From SSSZ01 sp016790965 (GTDB lineage Bacteria > Pseudomonadota > Gammaproteobacteria > Burkholderiales > Rhodocyclaceae), in contig JAEUNZ010000012.1 in the NCBI GenBank assembly GCA_016790965.1, forward strand, positions 62,001 through 126,000: a stretch of DNA of 64,000 nucleotides, read 5' to 3'. The notes under the pieces are model-generated. The model was not told the origin of the DNA and searched no databases. It worked only from the letters and a program-made list of their open reading frames with translations. The position numbers and the translations under genes are program-made. Within the stretch, counting starts at the first letter, position 1; each line of letters starts with the position of its first letter. Positions 7,118 through 14,607 of this stretch are shown one piece after another.

Positions 7118-8617
7118 ATGAAAAGAATTTTTGCCATCTTGGCGCTCTTCGGCGCCGTTACCCTGGGGGCTCCGGCATGGGCGGAAGACAAGCCCGCGGA
7201 AGCGGCACCTGCCGCCACCGCGCCGGCCGCTGCTCCCGCCGCTGCCGCGGCCGCCCCTGCTGCGGCAACGGAAGCTGCTCCCGCCGCCGCACCCGCTGCC
7301 GCTCCGGCGGTACCCAACAAGGGCGACAACGCCTGGATCATGGTCTGTTCGGCCCTGGTCATCCTGATGTCCATCCCCGGTCTGGCGCTGTTCTACGGTG
7401 GCCTTGTGCGCTCCAAGAACATGCTCTCGGTGCTCATGCAGGTCTTCGTTGTCTTCTCTCTGATCACGGTCCTTTGGTGCGTGTATGGCTACTCCCTGGC
7501 TTTCACGGAGGGCAACGACTATTTTGGAACCCTGGACAAGCTCTTCCTCAAGGGCATCACGCCGGAGTCCGTCGGGGCCACCTTCTCCAAGGGCGTGGTC
7601 ATCTCCGAACTGGTCTTCGTGATCTTCCAGGGCGCGTTCGCGGCCATCACCTGCGCTCTTATCGTCGGCGCCTTCGCCGAGCGGGTGAGGTTCTCCGGCG
7701 TCCTGTTGTTCACCGTCCTGTGGTTCACCCTCTCCTACCTGCCCATGGCGCACATGGTCTGGTACTGGGCCGGTCCAGATGCCTACACCGACGCTGCCGC
7801 CGCTGAAGCTGCCGGCAAGACCGCGGGTTTCCTCTTCCAGAAGGGCGCCCTCGACTTTGCGGGCGGGACCGTGGTGCATATCAACGCCGCCGTCGCCGGT
7901 CTGGTCGGTGCCTACATGGTGGGCAAGCGTACCGGCCTGGGCAACGTAGCCATGGCGCCGCACTCCCTGACCTTCACCATGATCGGTGCCTCGCTCCTGT
8001 GGTTCGGCTGGTTCGGCTTCAACGCCGGCTCCGCCCTGGAAGCCTCTGGCGGCTCTGCCCTGGCCATGGTCAACACCTGGCTGGCCACCGCCTGCGCGGC
8101 CCTGTCCTGGATGTTCGCCGAATGGATCCTCAAGGGTAAGCCCTCCATGCTGGGTGCCGCCTCCGGCGCCGTGGCCGGCCTCGTGGCCATCACCCCCGCC
8201 GCCGGCTTCGTCGGCGTCATGGGGGCCATGGTCATCGGCCTGCTGGCCGGCGTGGTCTGCCTGTGGGGCGTCAATGGCCTGAAGAAGCTGCTCGGGGCGG
8301 ACGACTCCCTCGACGTCTTCGGCGTCCATGGCGTGGGAGGCATCCTGGGTGCCATCCTCACCGGCGTCTTCGTGGCGCCCTCGCTTGGCGGCACGGGCGT
8401 CTATGACTACGTGGCCAACAAGGTCGGCGACTTCGACATGACCGCCCAGGTCATCGCCCAGCTGTGGGGCGTGGGCACCGTCATCGTCTGGTCCGGCGTC
8501 GTTTCCCTGGTGTCCTACAAGATCGCCGATATCGTGGTCGGTCTGCGGGTGCCGGAAGACGAGGAGCGCGAAGGTCTCGACCTCACCTCCCACGGCGAGA
8601 CCGCTTACCACCACTGA
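7118..8617 (+). CDS. amtB: Ammonium transporter AmtB
   Basis: A 499-residue inner-membrane ammonium channel. After a signal peptide (about residues 1-22) comes an unusually long Ala/Pro-rich stretch of about 45 residues before the first core helix (WIMVCSALVILMSIPGLALF). Core motifs are present: GAFAERVRFSG, the pore histidine in GGTVVHINAAVAGLVGAY, GWFGFNAGSAL, and FGVHGVGGILGAILTG with the second pore His. The C-terminal tail LRVPEDEEREGLDLTSHGE is the GlnK-contact region. It is the last gene of the NtrC-controlled unit and is followed by a strong terminator. Confidence 0.97.
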   Translation: MKRIFAILALFGAVTLGAPAWAEDKPAEAAPAATAPAAAPAAAAAAPAAATEAAPAAAPAAAPAVPNKGDNAWIMVCSALVILMSIPGLALFYGGLVRSKNMLSVLMQVFVVFSLITVLWCVYGYSLAFTEGNDYFGTLDKLFLKGITPESVGATFSKGVVISELVFVIFQGAFAAITCALIVGAFAERVRFSGVLLFTVLWFTLSYLPMAHMVWYWAGPDAYTDAAAAEAAGKTAGFLFQKGALDFAGGTVVHINAAVAGLVGAYMVGKRTGLGNVAMAPHSLTFTMIGASLLWFGWFGFNAGSALEASGGSALAMVNTWLATACAALSWMFAEWILKGKPSMLGAASGAVAGLVAITPAAGFVGVMGAMVIGLLAGVVCLWGVNGLKKLLGADDSLDVFGVHGVGGILGAILTGVFVAPSLGGTGVYDYVANKVGDFDMTAQVIAQLWGVGTVIVWSGVVSLVSYKIADIVVGLRVPEDEEREGLDLTSHGETAYHH

Positions 8618-8640
8618 TCGAATTCTCGACTCTCTCCTTC

Positions 8641-8669
8641 CGGGCGCCCCAGGGCGCCCGCTTTTTTTT
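8641..8669 (+). terminator. Rho-independent terminator of amtB operon
   Basis: A perfect GC stem, CGGGCGCC with GGCGCCCG, is followed by eight T residues, 24 nt after the amtB stop. Confidence 0.9.
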
Positions 8670-8696
8670 GTTGCGCGCCCCTGTTAGTCTCGGGCG

Positions 8697-9467
8697 ATGC
8701 GCATCGCCCAACTGTCCGATCTTCATCTCACCGCCGACGGCGCTCTGCTCTTCGGCAGCGTCAACACCTGGGCCGCCTGCGGTCAAGCGCTCCTGCGGGT
8801 CGCGGCCCTGGAGCCCCGGCCGGATTTCCTCGTCGTCACGGGTGACCTGGCCCAGGGGGGCGATGCAGCGACCTACCGGCGCCTGGCGGACCGCCTCAGG
8901 GAAGTGGGCATCCCCTTCGCCGTCATTCCCGGCAATCATGACGATAGGCGCCAATTGCGCTCGGCCTTCGCCTTTCCCGGCCGCATCGGGGCCTGTCACC
9001 AGCGCATCGATGTGGGCGCCGGGGTCCTGCTGCTCCTCGACACCCAGGTGCCCGGGCGCGAGGGCGGCCAGGTCACGCCGGCCCACATCGCCTGGCTCGA
9101 TTCCGTGATGGGCGACCGGCAGCCTGCGCTTCTCGCCATGCACCATCCGCCCTTCGCGGTGGGCATTGCGGGCATGGACCGCATCCGCTGCCGCGGCGAC
9201 GGCCTGTTGGCCGACTGGCTGGCCCGCCATCCGGAAGTGGCCGCAGTACTGTGCGGCCATGTCCATCGCTTCGTCGCCACCACCTTTGCCGGCCGTCCTG
9301 CCGTGACCGCCCCGTCACCGGCCCACCAGATCGCTCTAGGCGACGGGCCCCTGGCCTGGACGGCAGAACCGGGCGGATTCCTGCTTCATTTCTGGCAGCC
9401 GGGGGAGCGCCCCCTGAGCCACTACCTGCCGCTCGCCCCCGCGCCCGCCGTGCCCTACGGACATTGA
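8697..9467 (+). CDS. CpdA-like metallophosphoesterase (cyclic-nucleotide phosphodiesterase family)
   Basis: A 256-residue cytosolic calcineurin-type phosphoesterase. All dinuclear metal motifs are present: DLHLT (residues 8-12), VVTGDLAQGG near 48, GNHDDR near 82, the mid-domain MHHPPF near 147, and GHVHRF near 185. The closest characterised family is CpdA, which hydrolyses 3',5'-cAMP, but other class III phosphodiesterases share the motifs, so substrate is uncertain. The ATG lies only 28 nt after the amtB terminator, so its promoter must overlap the terminator region or the gene relies on read-through. Confidence 0.8.
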   Translation: MRIAQLSDLHLTADGALLFGSVNTWAACGQALLRVAALEPRPDFLVVTGDLAQGGDAATYRRLADRLREVGIPFAVIPGNHDDRRQLRSAFAFPGRIGACHQRIDVGAGVLLLLDTQVPGREGGQVTPAHIAWLDSVMGDRQPALLAMHHPPFAVGIAGMDRIRCRGDGLLADWLARHPEVAAVLCGHVHRFVATTFAGRPAVTAPSPAHQIALGDGPLAWTAEPGGFLLHFWQPGERPLSHYLPLAPAPAVPYGH

Positions 9468-9631
9468 ACCTGGGCGAATCGCCTTATTAAGCCCCGAATG
9501 CCGCGCGCCCTGGAATTTTGCGCCTCCTGAATCGCCTCCCAAACGGACTCGTCCGCCTGAGGGTTCTTGATTGACCTTGGCTGACCTTGACTCCCCGTCT
9601 CGGCAACTGGGTCAGGAGGGGGCTGGGGCCC

Positions 9632-10894
9632 TCAGGCGCCGGCGCACACCCGGTCCCGGCCCTCGGACTTGGCCCGGTAGAGCGCCATGTCGGCCCGTAC
9701 GACGAGGGAGTCGAGGCTGTCCTCGCCGGGTCTGAACTCCGCCGTGCCCACGCTGATTCCCAGGCGCAGGGTATCGAAGAGTCCGGCGACCTCGATCTCG
9801 GCCACGGCCTGGCGGATGCGCTCCCCTACCTGACAGGCGCCTTCGACCCCGGTCTCCGGCAGCAGGATGCGGAATTCGTCGCCTCCCGCTCGGGCGAAGA
9901 CGTCCTGTTCGCGCAACTGGTCCCGCGCCGCCGCGACGATGAGGCGCAGAGCCTCGTCACCCGCCGCGTGGCCCAGGCGGTCGTTGATGTCCTTGAAGCG
10001 GTCGATGTCCATCACGATGATGGAAAAGGGCGCGGCTCCCCGGGTGACCCGGGCCTGTTCCCGTCCCGCCAGGGCGTAGAAACTGCGCAAATTGAAGGCG
10101 CCGGTGAGGAAATCCGTCGCGGCGAGGGTCTCCAGGCGTTGCTCGAGTTGTTTGCGCTCGGAGATGTCGAGCATGGCACCGGCGATACCGTCGGCTTCGC
10201 CCCAGGGGTCACGGAACACCGCTTTATGGAAGAGCACGTCGCGGGCTGAACCGTCGGCGTAGCGGACCTTGGCTTCGTACACCTGGGTGCCGCCCGCATC
10301 CAGCAGGGCGCGATCGGCTTCCTGATAGATGGTGGCGAACTCCGGGGGCGAGATGTCATGCACCGTGGCTCCCAGGATGCGGGTCCGAGGCAGACCCAGG
10401 TAATCTTCGAAGGCGCGATTGCAGGCGATGTAGCGGCAATCCCGGTCCTTGACGAAGAGGGGGGTGGGCAGGGTGTCGAGGGCTGCCTGCAGGCGCAGGG
10501 CGTAGGTGGAGCGCTGGGCCAGGAGGGGGTCGGGCCTGCCGTCCCGCTTGATGCGCACCAGGGCCAGGGCCACGCGCTCACCGTCGTCCAGGGCGCAACA
10601 GTCGGCCGCCCCGGCCGTCATGGCCCGCCGGGCCAGGGCAGGGTCATAGGGATCGAGAAGAATGAGATGGGGAAAATCGGCCGGGCAGAGCGGATGATAC
10701 TGATCGTCCCAGTCGTTCAGTGCATCCGAACCGTCTGCCAGCACCAGAACCGCGAGGGACCCGTCTACCCGGCAGTCCTGGGGCTGCGGAGAGGAAACGG
10801 CAGTGGCGTACCCCGCTGGCACGGCCGGCGGCCCGCGCCGGTGGCGACGTAGGTCGAGGATGAGGAGCGAATCGGGCGCAGTGGGAGGGAGCAT
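9632..10894 (-). CDS. PAS-GGDEF diguanylate cyclase with degenerate receiver-like N-terminus
   Basis: A 420-residue soluble protein predicted to make c-di-GMP. Residues 1-115 (LAVLVLADGSDAL, HLILLDPYDPALARRAMTAG) look like a decayed receiver domain. Residues ~130-245 are a PAS/PAC sensor ending ISERKQLEQRLETLAATDFL, the usual linker. The GGDEF domain (~255-420) has an intact active site ARAGGDEF, and REQD five residues before it forms the RxxD inhibitory site, so product feedback is expected. No membrane segments are seen. It lies after purU on the same strand but is separated by a terminator, so it probably has its own promoter. Confidence 0.9.
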   Translation of the reverse strand: MLPPTAPDSLLILDLRRHRRGPPAVPAGYATAVSSPQPQDCRVDGSLAVLVLADGSDALNDWDDQYHPLCPADFPHLILLDPYDPALARRAMTAGAADCCALDDGERVALALVRIKRDGRPDPLLAQRSTYALRLQAALDTLPTPLFVKDRDCRYIACNRAFEDYLGLPRTRILGATVHDISPPEFATIYQEADRALLDAGGTQVYEAKVRYADGSARDVLFHKAVFRDPWGEADGIAGAMLDISERKQLEQRLETLAATDFLTGAFNLRSFYALAGREQARVTRGAAPFSIIVMDIDRFKDINDRLGHAAGDEALRLIVAAARDQLREQDVFARAGGDEFRILLPETGVEGACQVGERIRQAVAEIEVAGLFDTLRLGISVGTAEFRPGEDSLDSLVVRADMALYRAKSEGRDRVCAGA

Positions 10895-10899
10895 GGGGC

Positions 10900-10925
10900 G
10901 AAAAACCGGCCTGGAGCGGCCGGTT
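10900..10925 (-). terminator. Terminator after purU
   Basis: Read on the minus strand, AACCGGCC and GGCCGGTT form an 8-bp stem around a 6-nt loop, followed by a short T run, 30 nt after the purU stop. Confidence 0.7.
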
Positions 10926-10954
10926 CTCCCGAGTATTGTGCTCCCCTGGCGAGG

Positions 10955-11818
10955 CTAACGGAAGACCACGGTCTTGTTGCCGTGCACCAGCACCCGGTCC
11001 TCCAGGTGATAGCGCAGGCCCCGGGCCAGGACGGTCTTCTCGATATCCTTGCCGTAGCGCACCATGTCTTCCGGCGAATCGGAATGGTCAATGCGGATCA
11101 CGTCCTGCTCGATGATGGGGCCGGCGTCCAGTTCCGAGGTGACGTAGTGGCAGGTGGCGCCGATCAGCTTGACCCCCCGCTCATAGGCCTGATGGTAGGG
11201 CTTGGCCCCGGCGAAACTGGGCAGGAAGGAGTGGTGGATGTTGATGATGCGTCCTGGATAGGCGTCGCACAGCTCCGGCGAGAGGATCTGCATGTAGCGG
11301 GCGAGCACCATGCAGTCACCGCGGACATCGTCGAAGATGCGGGCGATCTCCGCGTAGGCCCGGCTTTTGCCGTCCCCGGCCACGGGGACGTTGTGGAAGG
11401 GGATGCCGTGCCACTCGACGAAGCCGCGGAAGCTGTCGTGGTTGGAGACGACGCAAGGGATCTCGATATCCAGCTCCCTGGCCTGCCAGCGCGCCAGAAG
11501 GTCGTAGAGGCAGTGCTCCTGCTTGGACACCAGCACCACGACCCGCTTCTTCACCGCGCTGTCGGTGATGCGCCAGTCCATGCCCAGGGGCGTCGCCACC
11601 GCTGTCGCGAAGCGCTCGCGGAATTCGGCAAGGAGGAAAGGCAGGGAATCCGCCTTGATCTCGATGCGCATGAAGTAGCGCCCGGTGAGCGCATCGGCGT
11701 GGAAGCTGGATTCCAGAATCCAGCCCCCGTTCTCCGCGATGAAGCCCGAAACCCGGGCGATGATGCCCACCTGGTCGGGGCAGGAGGCGGAGAGGGTATA
11801 GAAGCGGGCGCGGTGCAT
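10955..11818 (-). CDS. purU: Formyltetrahydrofolate deformylase
   Basis: A 287-residue enzyme that hydrolyses 10-formyltetrahydrofolate to formate and tetrahydrofolate, feeding formate to PurT and balancing the one-carbon pool. Residues 1-85 form an ACT domain (SCPDQVGIIARVSGFIAENG). The catalytic domain carries the formyltransferase signature: Asn and His in INIHHSFLPSFAGAKPYHQA, and the Asp in TSELDAGPIIEQ. Its length matches the family. It follows thrH on the same strand after about 60 nt; the shared link would be serine/one-carbon and methionine metabolism, but coregulation is only suggested by proximity. Confidence 0.95.
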   Translation of the reverse strand: MHRARFYTLSASCPDQVGIIARVSGFIAENGGWILESSFHADALTGRYFMRIEIKADSLPFLLAEFRERFATAVATPLGMDWRITDSAVKKRVVVLVSKQEHCLYDLLARWQARELDIEIPCVVSNHDSFRGFVEWHGIPFHNVPVAGDGKSRAYAEIARIFDDVRGDCMVLARYMQILSPELCDAYPGRIINIHHSFLPSFAGAKPYHQAYERGVKLIGATCHYVTSELDAGPIIEQDVIRIDHSDSPEDMVRYGKDIEKTVLARGLRYHLEDRVLVHGNKTVVFR

Positions 11819-11879
11819 TTTGGGGGAGGGGTGAGGGGGAAGGGTGGGGCTGAGGGATTCCCCTTTCCCCTTCCTGGTT

Positions 11880-12494
11880 TCAGGCCCTGGCGAAAGCCTT
11901 GTCGATTTCCGTGCGCAGGCCGCCGTAGTCGCGCACGACAGGGTACTGGGGGAATTCGCGAATGACGTTTTCCGGCGGGTGGAAGAGGATGCCGCCGTGG
12001 GCCTCGCCCAGCATGGCGGTGTCGTTGTAGCTGTCGCCCGCCGCCACCACCTTGAAATTGAGTTCCTTGAAGCGCTTGACCGCCTCCTGCTTCTGATTGG
12101 GCATGCGCAAATGATAATTGACCAGCATGCCGGCGCTGTCCGCCTCCAGGGAATGGCAGAAGAGGGTGGGCAGGCCCAATTGCTGCATCAACGGCTTGGC
12201 GAATTCGTAAAAGGTATCGGAAAGGATGATCACTTGGTAGGTGTCGCGCAGGGCGTCGAGGAACTCCCGGGCGCCGGGCATGGGGCCCATGGCGGCGATG
12301 ACCTTCTGGATGTCCGGCAGACCCAGACCGTGCTGGCGCAGGATGCCCAGGCGGTAGGTCATGAGCTTGTCGTAGTCGGGCTCGTCCCGGGTGGTGCGCT
12401 TCAGTTCGGGAATGCCGGTGCGCTGGGCGAATTCGATCCAGATTTCCGGAACCAGCACCCCTTCGAGGTCGAGACAAACGATTTTCACAGCCAA
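11880..12494 (-). CDS. thrH: ThrH: phosphoserine phosphatase / homoserine phosphotransferase
   Basis: A 204-residue HAD-superfamily enzyme. Motif I is DLEG near residue 9 (CLDLEGVLVPEIW), motif II is LSDTFYEF near 93, and motif III/IV is GDSYNDTAML near 155. ThrH as known from Pseudomonas removes phosphate from phosphoserine and can transfer it to homoserine, bridging serine and threonine synthesis. The VPEIWIEFAQ cap-side sequence separates it from classical SerB. It lies upstream of purU on the same strand. Confidence 0.92.
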   Translation of the reverse strand: MAVKIVCLDLEGVLVPEIWIEFAQRTGIPELKRTTRDEPDYDKLMTYRLGILRQHGLGLPDIQKVIAAMGPMPGAREFLDALRDTYQVIILSDTFYEFAKPLMQQLGLPTLFCHSLEADSAGMLVNYHLRMPNQKQEAVKRFKELNFKVVAAGDSYNDTAMLGEAHGGILFHPPENVIREFPQYPVVRDYGGLRTEIDKAFARA

Positions 12495-12535
12495 CTCCCG
12501 CCAAGCCCTTGGGCAAAGGGGGGCATTTTACCCGA

Positions 12536-14443
12536 TCATGGTGCGGGCAAGGCCTCCAGTTCCTCCTGGGCCAGGAGCCAGCGCTCCTCGGTGGCGGCCA
12601 GGTCGGCGGTCAATTGGGCCTGCCGGCGGTGCAGCGCGTCGATGTCGCTGCGGTCGCCGCCGGAGGCGTAGAGGGCGGGGTCGGCAAGCCGAGCGTCCAG
12701 GGACTGCTTTTCCTCGTTCCAGGCCGCCATATGCGTCTCCAACTGCTCGATCTCCTTCACCAGGGGGCGGCGTCGGGCCAGCAGGGCCTGGCGCTGGGCG
12801 GCCTCCTCCTCTCGCTTCTGCCGGCGCTCGGCCTTCTGGGCGGCGGCATCGGGTTCCGGCGCCTTCTCGGCGGCGCGCTGGGCGGCCAGCCAGGCGGCGT
12901 AGTCGTCCAGATCACCGTCGAAGAGCGCCGTCTGGCCGTCGGCCACCAGCCACAGTTCGTCGGCGCAGGTGCGCAGCAGATGGCGGTCGTGGGAGACCAG
13001 CACCACGCCGCCTTCGAAATCCTGCAAGGCGAAGGTCAGGGCTTCGCGCATCTCCAGGTCCAGGTGGTTGGTGGGCTCGTCCAGGAGCAGCAGGTTGGGC
13101 CGGGTGCGGATGAGCAGCGCCAGGGCCAGGCGTGACTTCTCGCCGCCGGAGAAAGGGCCGACGGAGCGGGTGGCCATGTCGCCGCGGAAATCGAAACCCC
13201 CCAGGTAGTCGCGCAGCTCCTGCTCCGGCGTGGTGGGTTCCAGGCGGGTGAGGTGCTGCAGGGGCGATTCATCGGGGCGCAGTTGCTCCAGTTGGTGCTG
13301 GGCGAAGTAGCCGATGTTCAAGGCCTTGGCTTCCTGCCGTTCGCCGTCGGTCATGGGCAGGGCACCGGCCAGGAGCTTGACCAGGGTCGATTTGCCGGCG
13401 CCGTTGCGCCCCAGAAGGCCAATGCGGCTGCCCGGGCGCAGGGTGACGTTCACCCGCTCCAGGATGCGCTTCCCGCCATAGCCGGCGGCGGCGCCGCGGA
13501 TGGCCAGCAGCGGGTCGGGCAGGCTGGCCGGCAGACGGAAGTCGAAGTGGAAGGGCGAATCGACGTGGGCGGCGGCGACCACTTCCATGCGCCCCAGGGC
13601 CTTGATGCGGCTCTGGGCCTGGCGGGCCTTGGTGGCCTTGGCTTTGAAGCGGTCGATGAAGCGTTGCAGGTGGGCGATCTGCTTCTGCTGGGCCTCGAAG
13701 GTGGCCTGTTGCACGGCCAGTTGGGCGGCTCGGGCCCGCTCGTAGTCGGAATAGCCGCCGCTGTAGAGTCCGATGCGCTGCTGCTCGATGGCAAGGATGT
13801 TGCCCACAACGGCATCCAGAAAATCCCGGTCGTGGGAAATGAGCAGCAGGGTGGCGGGCGTCGCCTTGAGCCAGCCCTCCAGCCAGAGGACGGCATCGAG
13901 GTCCAGGTGGTTGGTGGGTTCGTCCAGGAGCAGCAGGTCGGCACGGCAGGACAGCGCCCGCGCAAGGTTGAGGCGCACCCGCCAGCCGCCGGAAAACTCC
14001 GCCACCGGTTTTGCGAAATCGCCGTCGGAAAAGCCCAGGCCGTGCAGCACTTCGGCCACCCGGGCGCGGGCCGCATAGCCGCCGATCTCGCCGTAACGGG
14101 CATGCAGGGCGCCTATGGCTACGCCGTCGCCTCGGATTTCGGCGGCGGCCAGATCGGCCTCCACCCGGCGCAACTCGATATCGCCGTCGAGGACGAATTC
14201 GATGGCCGGCGTGGGCAGGGCCGGCGTTTCCTGGGCCACCCGGGCGATGGACCAGGCGGCGGGCAATTCCACGTCGCCCCGCTCTGCGTGCAATTCCCCG
14301 GCCAGAAGGGCGAAAAGGCTGGATTTGCCGCAGCCGTTGGCGCCCACCAGGCCCACCCGCCAGCCGGCGTGGATCTGAAAGCTGGCCCCCTCGACGAGGG
14401 GCCGGCCGGCGCGGGCGAGGGTGGCGTTTCTGAGGGCAATCAT
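12536..14443 (-). CDS. ABC-F family ATPase, YheS type
   Basis: A 635-residue soluble twin-ATPase with no membrane domain. The first nucleotide-binding domain has GANGCGKSS, signature FSGGWRVRLNLARAL and Walker B LLLLDEPTNHLD; the second has GRNGAGKST, FSGGEKSRLALALL and LLLLDEPTNHLD. Between them (about 235-300) is the ABC-F linker, helical and basic (FIDRFKAKATKARQAQSRIK). The C-terminus is a coiled coil rich in Glu/Arg. ABC-F proteins act on stalled ribosomes at the E site; the YheS branch is the best fit on length and linker, with Uup less likely. It is divergent from the hybrid kinase at 14608. Confidence 0.88.
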   Translation of the reverse strand: MIALRNATLARAGRPLVEGASFQIHAGWRVGLVGANGCGKSSLFALLAGELHAERGDVELPAAWSIARVAQETPALPTPAIEFVLDGDIELRRVEADLAAAEIRGDGVAIGALHARYGEIGGYAARARVAEVLHGLGFSDGDFAKPVAEFSGGWRVRLNLARALSCRADLLLLDEPTNHLDLDAVLWLEGWLKATPATLLLISHDRDFLDAVVGNILAIEQQRIGLYSGGYSDYERARAAQLAVQQATFEAQQKQIAHLQRFIDRFKAKATKARQAQSRIKALGRMEVVAAAHVDSPFHFDFRLPASLPDPLLAIRGAAAGYGGKRILERVNVTLRPGSRIGLLGRNGAGKSTLVKLLAGALPMTDGERQEAKALNIGYFAQHQLEQLRPDESPLQHLTRLEPTTPEQELRDYLGGFDFRGDMATRSVGPFSGGEKSRLALALLIRTRPNLLLLDEPTNHLDLEMREALTFALQDFEGGVVLVSHDRHLLRTCADELWLVADGQTALFDGDLDDYAAWLAAQRAAEKAPEPDAAAQKAERRQKREEEAAQRQALLARRRPLVKEIEQLETHMAAWNEEKQSLDARLADPALYASGGDRSDIDALHRRQAQLTADLAATEERWLLAQEELEALPAP

Positions 14444-14607
14444 GATGTGGGGCGGCGTTGCGGCGGGGCGGCGTCCGAAGGCGGCATTCTACCGCCCCGG
14501 GCTCGCCGGAACTCGGGCTGCAAGTATCTGCCCAAGCGCTGCCAGCCTGCCGCCGCACCGGGCTATGATTCCGTCTTCACGCTTTACTCCCTACCGGACC
14601 GCCCTCC

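Noticed and set aside
7195..7315. GCC/GCT-rich tract as a possible microsatellite or contingency repeat
   Set aside because: It is Ala/Pro coding low complexity in the AmtB extension with mixed codons and no exact repeat unit.
6683..8614. 643-codon minus-strand open frame over glnK-amtB
   Set aside because: Antisense shadow of two unmistakable genes.
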